Made by a program: the position numbers and the translations under genes. A stretch of DNA of 64,000 nt from Indolivaga capnocytophagoides DSM 22835 (GTDB lineage Bacteria; Bacteroidota; Bacteroidia; Bacteroidales; Dysgonomonadaceae), in assembly GCF_000426485.1 (NCBI RefSeq), contig NZ_AUFL01000005.1:248001-312000 (forward strand), in the 5' to 3' direction. Under the pieces are notes generated by a model. That model ran no database searches. It saw nothing but the letters and a program-made list of their open reading frames with translations, and was not told the origin of the DNA. The first letter of the stretch is position 1, and each line of letters begins with the position of its first letter. Positions 35,209 through 43,941 of the stretch are shown here, one piece after another.

Positions 35209-36864
35209 TTATTTTAACTTATCCGCTAAACTTGCCGGAAGATAAAATGTATCATTCTTATCTATATATACAGTTACGGAACCCAGATCAAACTCTTTTC
35301 CATTGAGATACGCTACAGATTTGAATGCAGGAACGATTAATGTATTCTTCCCTTGTTTGACTGTCAACACAGGAAAATCCGTAGTCTTATCAATCGAATA
35401 TTGCTTTCCGGCAAAAACTTCGTTATGCTTGGCAAATAACTTCGTTGTCAGATCCGGTAAAGAAGTTTGTAATCCTAATACATCAAACAAGTAATTATTT
35501 ATCTGAGTATTTGTATTCATTCCATAAGGCATATCTCCTTGAGGATGATAAGCTGCCAGAAAAACCTCTTCTCCGGTATGTCCTCCGGTTGTAAAACCAA
35601 AGTAAGTACGGCTGTTCATTATATCCACAATAGTATGCCCCATATTCTTACTCACAGCTTTTTTCATGTAATCGGCCTCTTTATAATTTTTCGAACTCTG
35701 CAATTCGGCCAATTCTTCATCGGTAAGGTCTATATCGGTATATTTTTTGAATACTTCTTTTATCTTTTCAGGCTTTTCATTGATCAATATTTTCTCCAAG
35801 CCCTCACCTGTACGCTTGTATTTCGAAACATTAGCAAAAAGCTGATCGATAGTAGCTTTATCATAACTTTTCAGATCTCTACGCCCGATAGTAAAACCAC
35901 TATTCCCGTGATCGGGCAAAATAATTACCGCTGTTTCCCCGTCTTTCTTGGCAAAATCAATGGCGGCAGCAACAGCCTTGTCAAAAGCCAGATATTCTGT
36001 TATGCAGCCTACAGCATCATTGCCGTGTGCGACCCAATCGACTTTACTGCCTTCAACCATAAGAAAAAAGCCTTTGTCATTTTTGGATAATTGAGCTATG
36101 GCTTTTTCGGTCATTTCTTTCAATGAAGGTATCTGAGTACTATCCCTGTCTATATCATAAGGCAGCTCTCTGTCCTGAAATAAAGCCCACACTTTATTAT
36201 TCCCTTTAAAATTACGGAATGTATTAATATCATTCTGAATAAGGCTAGTATTGGTCTTTGTAAAATGCTCCTTAATATCATCGGTAAGAATTGAGTTCCC
36301 CCCTCCGAACATGACATCCAGATTTTGATACGCCATCTGTGATGCAATGTATTTATATTCTCCACGCTTATGATAATGAGCAGAACAATCGGCAGGTGTA
36401 GCATGCGGAAATTCGACAGTAACAACTAATCCTACTGACTTTTGCTGTTCTACCTTTGCTGCTTCCAAAATGGTTGTGAGAGGTTGATAAGCCTTTGACG
36501 GATCTACATATACCAGATCATTCTTTGGATCGGCAACGGGATATATAGACACGTTACCCGTTTGCTGGGGCATACCCGTCATATAAGCCGAGGTTGTAGG
36601 AGCAGAGTCTCCAATAGGTGCATTAGACGAAAAAGTCTTAACCGTACCACAGATATATGGGTCTATGCTCAAATTTTGACCACCCAGTTTATTGTATATC
36701 TGATACCAACGGGCAGCCGATACAACTCCGATAGATGTACCGTCGGGTATCATTACTATCACATTTTTGACCGGACGTACCGGATGATGGTACTGCTGTG
36801 CTCCAATGGAACAACAAATTAAGACAAAGCTGAGGATGAATGTTATTTTTTTCATATATATCAT
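35209..36864 (-). CDS. Alkaline phosphatase (PhoA family), exported
   Basis: A 551-residue enzyme with a signal peptide (KKITFILSFVLICCSIGAQ). Metal and active-site motifs are visible: MIPDGTSIG (Asp ligand), GDSAPTTSAYMTG with the candidate nucleophile Ser, FFLMVEGSKVDWVAHGND, VIILPDHGNSG, and TGGHTGEEV. It would release phosphate from monoesters in the periplasm. The start ATG at 36864 overlaps the lpxB stop as ATGA, which suggests coupling; a second Met at 36855 is also possible. Its link to lpxB and its distance from the pst module are odd, since alkaline phosphatases are usually under Pho control, and I see no Pho-like repeat here. Confidence 0.93.
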   Translation of the reverse strand: MIYMKKITFILSFVLICCSIGAQQYHHPVRPVKNVIVMIPDGTSIGVVSAARWYQIYNKLGGQNLSIDPYICGTVKTFSSNAPIGDSAPTTSAYMTGMPQQTGNVSIYPVADPKNDLVYVDPSKAYQPLTTILEAAKVEQQKSVGLVVTVEFPHATPADCSAHYHKRGEYKYIASQMAYQNLDVMFGGGNSILTDDIKEHFTKTNTSLIQNDINTFRNFKGNNKVWALFQDRELPYDIDRDSTQIPSLKEMTEKAIAQLSKNDKGFFLMVEGSKVDWVAHGNDAVGCITEYLAFDKAVAAAIDFAKKDGETAVIILPDHGNSGFTIGRRDLKSYDKATIDQLFANVSKYKRTGEGLEKILINEKPEKIKEVFKKYTDIDLTDEELAELQSSKNYKEADYMKKAVSKNMGHTIVDIMNSRTYFGFTTGGHTGEEVFLAAYHPQGDMPYGMNTNTQINNYLFDVLGLQTSLPDLTTKLFAKHNEVFAGKQYSIDKTTDFPVLTVKQGKNTLIVPAFKSVAYLNGKEFDLGSVTVYIDKNDTFYLPASLADKLK

Positions 36865-38006
36865 AATATCGTTTTATCAAGCTTTTCAATTATTATTCGG
36901 GCTGCTTTTTCCGATGCTCCGGGAGCTCCGAGAATGGAAATTATCCGATCATAATTTTCCAGCATATTACTTCTGTATTCCAAATCATTAAGCAGTAAAT
37001 CGACTTCGTTCTGAATATTCTTTTGAGTAAAAAACTTCGCAAAAAGCTCTTTTACCACTTCTTCTCCTGCAATCAGGTTTACAAGTGAGATATACGGTGT
37101 ATGCAATATATTTTTAAAAAACCAGTAAACAAGCTTTGGAACCGGTGTTTTGTAGCACACAACCTGAGGTGTTCTTAACAGAGCTGTTTCTAATGTGGCA
37201 GTACCGGAAGTCACCAAAGCCACTTCGGCATAAGTAAGCAATCGGTAAGTTTGTCCGAAAACAATTTTACAGTCATGAGTACCGATGTATTCTTTGTAAT
37301 ATCCGGCATCAATACCGGGAGCCCCCGCAATTACAGGTTGATAAGCCGGAAAAGCGGATACAACTTCGAGCATTGCCGGAAGATTATCTTTAATCTCTTG
37401 CTTACGACTTCCTGCCAACAATGCTATTATAGGTTTAGATTCTAAAGAGTTACTTTCGACAAACAACTCCGGTGTATCATCTATTGATGAATTTCGATAA
37501 TGAGCCACTGCATCTACTGTGGGATTACCCACATAATCGACCTTATAATTATGCTTTTTAAAAAAATCGACTTCGAAAGGGAGAATGCAAAGCATTTCAT
37601 CCACATATTTTTTGAACGATTTTACTCTGTATTCTTTCCATGCCCAAACTTTAGGGGAAATATAATAGTGAACAGGAATGGAAGTCTTAGTTTTTACAAA
37701 CTTGGCTATTTTAAGATTAAATCCGGGGTAATCGATCAGAATTACCACATCAGGCTGATATTCAATGATGGCTTCCTGACAAATTTTCATGTTGCGGAGG
37801 ATTGTACCCAGATTGAGCAATACAGGTATAAATCCCATAAATGCCAATTCGCGGTAATGCTTAAGCATTATACCTCCTTGCGCAAGCATAAGATCACCTC
37901 CAAAAAATCTGAAATCGGCATGAGGATCTTTAGACTTTAGAGCTGACATCAGATTAGATGCGTGCAAATCGCCCGAAGCCTCTCCTGCAACTAAAAAATA
38001 TTTCAT
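36861..38006 (-). CDS. lpxB: Lipid-A-disaccharide synthase
   Basis: A 381-residue GT19 glycosyltransferase. It begins MKYFLVAGEASGDLHAS, the family hallmark, and shows VILIDYPGFNLKIAK, YYISPKVWAWKEYR, LAGSRKQEI and TSGTATLETALL. It joins UDP-2,3-diacylglucosamine and lipid X to form the lipid A disaccharide at the inner membrane. surE lies 13 bp upstream and the alkaline phosphatase overlaps downstream, so surE-lpxB-phosphatase is probably one operon. Confidence 0.97.
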   Translation of the reverse strand: MKYFLVAGEASGDLHASNLMSALKSKDPHADFRFFGGDLMLAQGGIMLKHYRELAFMGFIPVLLNLGTILRNMKICQEAIIEYQPDVVILIDYPGFNLKIAKFVKTKTSIPVHYYISPKVWAWKEYRVKSFKKYVDEMLCILPFEVDFFKKHNYKVDYVGNPTVDAVAHYRNSSIDDTPELFVESNSLESKPIIALLAGSRKQEIKDNLPAMLEVVSAFPAYQPVIAGAPGIDAGYYKEYIGTHDCKIVFGQTYRLLTYAEVALVTSGTATLETALLRTPQVVCYKTPVPKLVYWFFKNILHTPYISLVNLIAGEEVVKELFAKFFTQKNIQNEVDLLLNDLEYRSNMLENYDRIISILGAPGASEKAARIIIEKLDKTIL

Positions 38007-38019
38007 ATATCGAATATGT

Positions 38020-38802
38020 TTAGACTAACTCTTCCAGTGATAGCATTTGAGATAAACTGTCGTGATCCGTCATATCCACTTTAATAGGAACAATAGACGT
38101 ATATCCATTTGCTAAAGCCCATTCGTCTGTTGCCTCATCATTTGGTTCGTCATTATCAAAACGTCCTGTCAGCCAAAACACCTGTTTGTTAGCTCCGTCC
38201 TCGGAACGCTTAAATTCTTCGACCCATTGTCCGGCAGCCTGACGGCAGACTTTCACTCCTTTCAGTTCATCTTTGGCATTAGGAATATTCACATTCAGAC
38301 AAACGCCGGAAGGCAAACCTGTTTTTAATATCTTCTGACTCAAAGCCCTCGTTATAGAATAAGTATGACTAAAATCGGCATTATAATCATGATCGAGCAG
38401 CGAGAATCCGATAGACGGAACCTTAAATAAGGCCCCTTCTATAGCCGCCCCCATCGTTCCCGAATACAACACACATACCGAAGCATTCGAACCATGATTA
38501 ATACCCGAAACCAATAAATCGGGCTTACGACCAATAATTTCGCTGATGCCCAGCTTTACGCAATCCACGGGAGTACCCGAACAGGCATATACCGTAACGT
38601 CCTTCTGTTCATCCTTTTTTAGCAGATGGCATCTGATCGGGTGTATAGATGTGATTGCGCTCGACATCCCCGAACGAGGTCCATCGGGTGCAACAACAAC
38701 AATTTCGCCTAATCCTATGAGCGATTCTACCAGAGAGTTAATACCTTTGGCTTGATAGCCGTCATCATTAGTTACTAATATTAAGGGTTTATTTACTGAC
38801 AT
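38020..38802 (-). CDS. surE: 5'/3'-nucleotidase SurE
   Basis: A 260-residue enzyme with the SurE metal site: VTNDDGYQAKGI (Asp-Asp), SGMSSAIT, and VSGINHGSNASV (Asn). The SGTPVDCVKLG loop is also typical. SurE hydrolyses nucleoside 5'- and 3'-monophosphates and is linked to stress survival. Linkage to lpxB, 13 bp downstream, is common in Bacteroidales. A -7 box lies at 38843. Confidence 0.95.
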   Translation of the reverse strand: MSVNKPLILVTNDDGYQAKGINSLVESLIGLGEIVVVAPDGPRSGMSSAITSIHPIRCHLLKKDEQKDVTVYACSGTPVDCVKLGISEIIGRKPDLLVSGINHGSNASVCVLYSGTMGAAIEGALFKVPSIGFSLLDHDYNADFSHTYSITRALSQKILKTGLPSGVCLNVNIPNAKDELKGVKVCRQAAGQWVEEFKRSEDGANKQVFWLTGRFDNDEPNDEATDEWALANGYTSIVPIKVDMTDHDSLSQMLSLEELV

Positions 38803-38842
38803 ATTATTTTATAAATTTCTTTATTCTGTAAAATGAGAAGTG

Positions 38843-38850
38843 CAAAGATA
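38843..38850 (-). promoter_or_regulatory. -7 box of the surE-lpxB-phosphatase operon
   Basis: On the minus strand it reads TATCTTTG, 40 bp before the surE start. Confidence 0.5.
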
Positions 38851-38936
38851 CTGAAAATATCTCCCTTATAAAAGTTCTATATATCTCTGTTAGAGCTGAA
38901 ATATTAAGTTCTAGTGAAAAAAGAGAAACAAACAGA

Positions 38937-39938
38937 TTATATTTCAAAAGCAGACTTCTCGGGAAGGATCATTTCAAATCCTCTTATAAGCTGATTTTTT
39001 ACTATATCGAAATTTTGAATATTAACATTATCGTTCAAACAGATCATATCAAGGTTTCCACCTGTTATACGATCAACAATATATTGAATATCCTTATCGG
39101 CAATATCCATTGAGATTGTATTCCGTCTGGTATCGGCCGGATAAAAATTACCCTTAGCTAACTGCCAATAACGAAAAAGCCACTGATTCACATCTTCATT
39201 CGAACGAAATCGAGAAAGACAAGTCTTTTCCAGAATGTCGGGTTCGGCAGCCCAAACTTCTTCGAATGTCGATTTCAAATAAGCATTCGGAAGGTGAGGA
39301 TCAATAAAACCCGAAAAATCCCGCCAAGGAGCGAGCAATATATTATTGATTACACCAATACCATAACGAATATTAAACCACTTCATAAGATTCGTACTCA
39401 TCTGCCTGCGCTTACTGAAATGTTTATCTATAACATCCAGATCATTGATTGCCATATGAATAATTCCTCCGTCTGATGGCTTAGCTGTCATTACCCCTAA
39501 ATCGCAAGGCAGTCCTTTTTTGAAAAATCGGCTAACAGGAATCGGCCTAAGCGCAAATATATCATCATTGAAATAGATAAATTTATCCGACAACCCTTTG
39601 ATCCGATGCAAATTCAATTCGATAGTATTAGCACTGAAAGTGGGCAGATAACAAGACGGGATAAAGTCGTCATGCTTTACCCAATTAAGTTTAGGATTAG
39701 ACAGATCAATCCATTCAGGAAGATGTCCACAGGTTACAAAATGAATCTTTCCGACCCATGGCATAAGCTGCTCGATCCCTCTGAACCAATACCGCATCAA
39801 CTCCCAGTCCCGATAACGTATCGGATGACAATCTCCATTCGTATTGGTAGAAACGTATTCCTTAAATTGAGTTTGCCATAAAGGATCCGAAGAATCGACC
39901 CATGGAATCACTATGTCTATTTTATCGTTTGCCATCAA
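38937..39938 (-). CDS. Stealth family sugar-phosphate transferase
   Basis: A 333-residue protein with Stealth conserved regions 1 and 2: CR1 is IDIVIPWVDSSDPLW near residues 8-22, and CR2 runs RYRDWELMRYWFRGIEQLMPW ... KIHFVTCGHLPEW ... LPTFSANTIELNLHRI ... FIYFNDDIF. Stealth proteins transfer hexose-1-phosphate to make phosphodiester-linked capsular or surface polymers and include GlcNAc-1-phosphotransferases. No export genes are adjacent. The start may be Met1 or Met2. It is divergent from a glycosyltransferase, with 90 bp between them. Confidence 0.88.
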   Translation of the reverse strand: MMANDKIDIVIPWVDSSDPLWQTQFKEYVSTNTNGDCHPIRYRDWELMRYWFRGIEQLMPWVGKIHFVTCGHLPEWIDLSNPKLNWVKHDDFIPSCYLPTFSANTIELNLHRIKGLSDKFIYFNDDIFALRPIPVSRFFKKGLPCDLGVMTAKPSDGGIIHMAINDLDVIDKHFSKRRQMSTNLMKWFNIRYGIGVINNILLAPWRDFSGFIDPHLPNAYLKSTFEEVWAAEPDILEKTCLSRFRSNEDVNQWLFRYWQLAKGNFYPADTRRNTISMDIADKDIQYIVDRITGGNLDMICLNDNVNIQNFDIVKNQLIRGFEMILPEKSAFEI

Positions 39939-39989
39939 ATCATGTTTTCTGGTATAAATATAAACAGAATAGTTTTATCGGAAAATTTT

Positions 39990-39997
39990 TACCTTTG
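39990..39997 (+). promoter_or_regulatory. -7 box of the glycosyltransferase gene
   Basis: TACCTTTG matches TAnnTTTG, 31 bp before the ATG at 40029. Confidence 0.5.
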
Positions 39998-40028
39998 ACC
40001 AAAACAAATCTTAGTAACTGTTTACCGG

Positions 40029-41129
40029 ATGAAAATTCTTTTGTTAGGAGAATGCAGCAACTTACATTGGACGCTGGCACAAGGTCTGCGCCGGCTCGGA
40101 CACGATGTAACCGTAGCTTCGGACGGCAGCAGGTGGATGGATAACAAAAGGGATATAGACCTGAGCCGCAGAGGATATAATATTACAGACAGTTTCAGAT
40201 ATACGTGGACAATATATAACAATCTAGATAAATTAAAAGGATACGATATCGTACAGATCAAAAATCCATTATTTATAGATATGCGTGCCGAAAGTAATTT
40301 ATGGTTATATAAATACCTGAAACGTAAGAACGGCAAAGTTTTTTTAGGAGCGTTTGGTACTGATCATTTTTGGATAAAAGCTTGTTTAGACAAAAAAGTT
40401 TTTCGATATTCCGATTACTTTATAGGTACAACGGCTACAAATATACAGATGGCCGGAATGCTGGCTGAAGAATGGAAAAGAAAAGAAAAAATATATCTAA
40501 ATCAATATATTGCGGAAACATGCGATGGAATTATATCATGCTTGTATGAATATTATGAATCATACCGTCCTTTTTATTCTGAAAAATTATCCTATATACC
40601 TATCCCTATAGACACTGCATCACTAACATTCAAACAAAAAGGGACGAAAGATGACAAAGTTCGTTTCTTTATCGGTATCCAATCAGACAGAGACCAATTG
40701 AAAGGCACCGACGTCTTATTGAAAAGTGCTAAACTTATTGAGAAGAAGTATTCGGATAAAGTAGAAATTAACAAAGCAGAGAATATTCCAAACACCGAAT
40801 ATCTAAAACTTATGGCTCAATCGGATGTATTGTTGGATCAGATATATTCGTACACGCCGGGAATGAACGCTTTAACAGCTATGGCTCAGGGATTGATTGC
40901 TGTTAGCGGTGCAGAACCTGAGATGTACTCACTTCTGGAGGAAGAGGAACTTAAACCAATTGTAAATATACTTCCTGATGAAACAGATATTTCTCAAAAA
41001 CTCGAAAATATTGTTCGGAAAAGGGTGGAACTTCCTATATTATCCAATATGAGCCGTAAATTTGTAGAGAAATACCATAATACAGATATCGTAGCGCAAC
41101 GTTATATAGATTTTTGGACAAAAAGATAA
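40029..41129 (+). CDS. Glycosyltransferase, GT4-like
   Basis: A 366-residue GT-B-type protein. It begins MKILLLGECSNLHWTLAQGLRRLGHDV, a Rossmann start, and the C-terminal half contains YIPIPIDTA, DVLLDQIYSYTPGMNALTAMAQGLIAVSGAEPEM, and MSRKFVEKYHN. The Glu-rich sugar-nucleotide site resembles family 1/4 glycosyltransferases, though the usual EGFGLxxxE is replaced by PGMNALTAMAQG. Together with the divergent Stealth gene it may build a surface glycan; donor and acceptor cannot be inferred. Confidence 0.8.
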   Translation: MKILLLGECSNLHWTLAQGLRRLGHDVTVASDGSRWMDNKRDIDLSRRGYNITDSFRYTWTIYNNLDKLKGYDIVQIKNPLFIDMRAESNLWLYKYLKRKNGKVFLGAFGTDHFWIKACLDKKVFRYSDYFIGTTATNIQMAGMLAEEWKRKEKIYLNQYIAETCDGIISCLYEYYESYRPFYSEKLSYIPIPIDTASLTFKQKGTKDDKVRFFIGIQSDRDQLKGTDVLLKSAKLIEKKYSDKVEINKAENIPNTEYLKLMAQSDVLLDQIYSYTPGMNALTAMAQGLIAVSGAEPEMYSLLEEEELKPIVNILPDETDISQKLENIVRKRVELPILSNMSRKFVEKYHNTDIVAQRYIDFWTKR

Positions 41130-41150
41130 ATTTCTATTATTTTGTAAACA

Positions 41151-41519
41151 ATGGCACAGCATAACAAACTAGGCAAGCAAGGAGAAGACCTTGCATCCGA
41201 TTTCCTTTCCGATAATGGGTACACTATTATCGAACGTAATTGGATAGGGGAAAGGCACGAGATTGACATTGTGGCATCGTGTGAGGATTTTCTTCTTTTT
41301 GTCGAAGTGAAGACCCGTTCTTCGGAACGTTGGGGAAATCCCGAAACTGCTGTTTCGGAAGCCAAGATCAAGCGAATGGTAGCTGCTGCCGATCATTACC
41401 TGAAAACCAAAGAAACAAACCTGCAAATAAGATTTGATGTTATATCAATCATTTTCAACAAAAAGCAAACAGAGATTATTCACATCGAGGATGCGTTTTT
41501 TCCTCCGTTAAACGGATAA
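41151..41519 (+). CDS. YraN family (UPF0102) nuclease-fold protein
   Basis: A 122-residue protein with a PD-(D/E)XK-like core: GEDLASDFLSDNGYTIIERNW, HEIDIVA and LLFVEVKTRSS. The conserved Glu, Asp and Glu-x-Lys are in place for a Holliday-junction-resolvase-like fold. Activity in bacteria is uncertain. It opens a tight run yraN - yjbR-like - birA with gaps of 4 and 3 bp. Confidence 0.92.
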   Translation: MAQHNKLGKQGEDLASDFLSDNGYTIIERNWIGERHEIDIVASCEDFLLFVEVKTRSSERWGNPETAVSEAKIKRMVAAADHYLKTKETNLQIRFDVISIIFNKKQTEIIHIEDAFFPPLNG

Positions 41520-41523
41520 AATT

Positions 41524-41895
41524 ATGGATATAGAAGAAGTTCGGGAGTTTTGCCTGTCGGTCAAAGGAGCGGAAGAGTGCTTTCCTTTTGATGATACGGT
41601 ATTAGTGTTCAAAGTAATGGATAAAATGTTCGCTTTTATGGCTCTTGATCGCAAAGAGCGGGGATTTATGATAAACCTGAAGTGCGACTCCGAATATGCC
41701 ATAGAATTGAGAGAACACCATGAATGCGTAATCCCCGGATACCATAGTAATAAGAAATACTGGAACTCGGTCTATATTGAAGAAGTCAAAAAAGACACTG
41801 ACCTGAAAGGCTGGATATTGCACTCGGTTGATGAAGTAATAAAAAAACTTCCAAAAAAGAAACAAACAGAATACAACGATCTCAGAAACGAATAA
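41524..41895 (+). CDS. MmcQ/YjbR family protein
   Basis: A 123-residue small alpha/beta protein with the CyaY-like fold signature: EEVREFCLSVKGAEECFPFDD, KMFAFMALD, and HHECVIPGYHSNKKYWNSV. The family is sometimes called DNA-binding, but no clear function is established. It lies 4 bp after yraN and 3 bp before birA, most likely one operon. Confidence 0.9.
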   Translation: MDIEEVREFCLSVKGAEECFPFDDTVLVFKVMDKMFAFMALDRKERGFMINLKCDSEYAIELREHHECVIPGYHSNKKYWNSVYIEEVKKDTDLKGWILHSVDEVIKKLPKKKQTEYNDLRNE

Positions 41896-41898
41896 CAG

Positions 41899-42639
41899 AT
41901 GTTCGAATCACCCATCATATATATAGAAGAATTGGATTCGACTAGTTCCTATTTAAGAAATATAGGTACCGATACCCTATCCGACGGAACGACCGTTTAT
42001 ACAGGATTCCAAACAGCAGGGAGAGGCCAGCGAGGCAATTCATGGGAGTCTGAAAAAGGAGAAAATCTGACATTCAGTACGGTGCTTTTCCCTAAAAACA
42101 TTAAACCGGAGGATCAGTTTTTAATCTCCCAGATCACATCATTGGCTATAAGAGATGTGTTAAGCGAATATACTGACCATATTACAATAAAATGGCCTAA
42201 CGACATCTATTGGAAAGATAAAAAAATTACAGGAATGCTTATCGAAAATGACATTATGGGTTATAATATCACTCAATCCATTTTAGGCATCGGAATCAAT
42301 ATCAACCAAACCAAGTTTAAAAGCAATGCCCCTAATCCGGTTTCATTGAAACAAATAACCGGGATCAATTACGATATAGCCGCCATACTCAAAAAAATCT
42401 TGCAAAACCTGTATGATTATTATACCGGGCTAAACACCCCGATCAATAGAGAAGAAATCAAAACTCGATATAAAAAATCCCTCTACCGAAGAGAGGGATT
42501 CTATAATTTTGCTGATAAAGACGGTACTTTCTCTGCCTGTATAGCCGATATCGAAGAAACAGGGATTCTTGTACTGAAAACAAAATGGGGTGACATCCGA
42601 AAATATGGATTCAAAGAAATCAAATACCTATTCGATTAA
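41899..42639 (+). CDS. birA: Biotin--[acetyl-CoA-carboxylase] ligase, monofunctional
   Basis: A 246-residue group I biotin protein ligase without the N-terminal DNA-binding domain, so not a repressor. It has GRGQRGNSWESEKGENLTFST (biotinyl-AMP loop), IKWPNDIYWKDKKITGMLIEN and ILGIGININ. It activates biotin with ATP and attaches it to the carboxyl carrier protein. The stop overlaps the convergent AlkD-like gene by 4 bp. An internal GAGAGGGATT hairpin near 42480 lies in the coding region. Confidence 0.95.
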   Translation: MFESPIIYIEELDSTSSYLRNIGTDTLSDGTTVYTGFQTAGRGQRGNSWESEKGENLTFSTVLFPKNIKPEDQFLISQITSLAIRDVLSEYTDHITIKWPNDIYWKDKKITGMLIENDIMGYNITQSILGIGININQTKFKSNAPNPVSLKQITGINYDIAAILKKILQNLYDYYTGLNTPINREEIKTRYKKSLYRREGFYNFADKDGTFSACIADIEETGILVLKTKWGDIRKYGFKEIKYLFD

Positions 42640-43307
42640 CCCTGATAAAAAAATTCGAACTCAAACGCTATACTGTCATATATCTCACGGAGAAAATCAT
42701 CTTCGGAATCTTTGTACTTAGACAGATTTCTCATTATCTCTTCGGCAATAGCAGCCGATTGTTTGCCTGCATTTTTAGCAAAAAGCAAAGCTGCATTTCT
42801 CAGGGACACCTGTGGAGACACTACATCATCCCAAAGATATACGAAAGCACTTATATCTATATTTTGAGTCAATTGTTTTGTCAATATCCGCCGGACATAT
42901 AACCAATATCCGGTTGTACGAACTTCATAATCATTGTCAACAACCCATTCCGATGCCAATTGATCAGCATATGTCAAAGATTGGAAAAGGTTAATACAAA
43001 CCTGTTCTCTTATCTCCTGATTAGGAATTTGCCTTACCCACTCACAAGCAGACTCTTTAGTGCAAGCATCGTGAGGACAAAGCATCGTAGCCAGAATTTT
43101 TAATTCACGGGTTCCATCCTGCCATAGCAACTCTGACAATTGCAGATCAGACTCATAACGAGCGGCAATCTCTTTTATTTTCTTTATATCAACTCCAAAA
43201 TTGAGTTTATAATTTAATCCATGACTTCTCATACTTGCCGAAGCGATGCCATTCATCGCCATACGGCATCGACGACGTATATCGCGGATAATATCTTCGT
43301 GTTGCAT
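42636..43307 (-). CDS. DNA alkylation repair protein, AlkD-like
   Basis: A 223-residue all-helical protein with HEAT-like repeats, matching the DNA alkylation repair family (PF08713). Segments KIKEIAARYESDLQLSELLWQ, REQVCINLFQ and ASEWVVDNDYEVRTTGYWL fit successive helical pairs. AlkD relatives excise N3- and N7-alkylated bases. Whether the catalytic Asp and Trp of AlkD are kept here was not checked by alignment, so it may be a non-catalytic relative. The 3' end overlaps birA. Confidence 0.8.
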   Translation of the reverse strand: MQHEDIIRDIRRRCRMAMNGIASASMRSHGLNYKLNFGVDIKKIKEIAARYESDLQLSELLWQDGTRELKILATMLCPHDACTKESACEWVRQIPNQEIREQVCINLFQSLTYADQLASEWVVDNDYEVRTTGYWLYVRRILTKQLTQNIDISAFVYLWDDVVSPQVSLRNAALLFAKNAGKQSAAIAEEIMRNLSKYKDSEDDFLREIYDSIAFEFEFFYQG

Positions 43308-43377
43308 TTCTTTTTAATATAGGCCTACGAACTTAACAACTGTTTTCTATTACATCTTCGCTTACCAAGGTAATAAG

Positions 43378-43392
43378 AAGGTCTGAGACCTT
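43378..43392 (-). repeat. Palindromic boundary repeat, copy 13 (overlaps a stop codon)
   Basis: On the minus strand the TAA stop of the Dabb gene (43392-43394) leads into AAGGTCTCAGACCTT, then CTTATTACCTTGGTAAGCG, which resembles the extended module. Confidence 0.85.
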
Positions 43393-43694
43393 TAAATCTC
43401 ATAATCAACGGCAATACGACCCGACACCACTTCTCTCACAAAAGGAAGAACCGCCTGATGCAGAGGGTGATTTTGATAAAAATCCAATGCTTCTTTCGAT
43501 GCTACTTCTGAATACAAAGCAACATCGTAATTTGCCGGAGAATCAAGAAAATTGATCCCGACCTCTACCTTTACCAGGCCTTCTATCTTTCCGTTCAGAT
43601 CTTCGAGTTTTTCTTTAATCAATTGGGCATTAGCAACCTTGTTATTACCATTAGCCTCGTCTTTGAGTTTCCAAAAAACAATATGTTTTACCAT
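43392..43694 (-). CDS. Dabb (stress-responsive alpha/beta barrel) family protein
   Basis: A 100-residue ferredoxin-like protein: MVKHIVFWKLKDEA at the start, a central helix, VEVGINFLDSPANYDVALYSEVASKEALDFYQNHPLHQAV, and a terminal strand. Such proteins dimerise into a small barrel, and most members have no known activity. It is a stand-alone gene with a -7 box upstream and lies before the AlkD-like gene. Confidence 0.92.
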   Translation of the reverse strand: MVKHIVFWKLKDEANGNNKVANAQLIKEKLEDLNGKIEGLVKVEVGINFLDSPANYDVALYSEVASKEALDFYQNHPLHQAVLPFVREVVSGRIAVDYEI

Positions 43695-43722
43695 GATACT
43701 TTAATTTTAAATGAATCTATCA

Positions 43723-43730
43723 CAAATATA
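43723..43730 (-). promoter_or_regulatory. -7 box of the Dabb gene
   Basis: On the minus strand it reads TATATTTG (TAnnTTTG), 28 bp before the start at 43694. Confidence 0.4.
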
Positions 43731-43912
43731 ATGAAAAAGAGCTATAGGGCAGTCCTTCCGACTCGGATATAGCAACTTTTATAAACCAAAATACACATAG
43801 TCAAGTATATTATATATATTTTTGTAAAATAAAAGTAAGTAATAGTAAGAATTTAATATCGTGTTTCAAAGTTATAACGCCCTATTGTTCTTATCTTGAA
43901 TAGACAAATAAA

Positions 43913-43927
43913 AAGGTCTGAGACCTT
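43913..43927 (-). repeat. Palindromic boundary repeat, copy 14
   Basis: A perfect AAGGTCTGAGACCTT ending 14 bp before the pepE ATG, antisense; on the minus strand it continues TTTATTTG. Confidence 0.85.
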
Positions 43928-43941
43928 AACAGTTAGTATTT

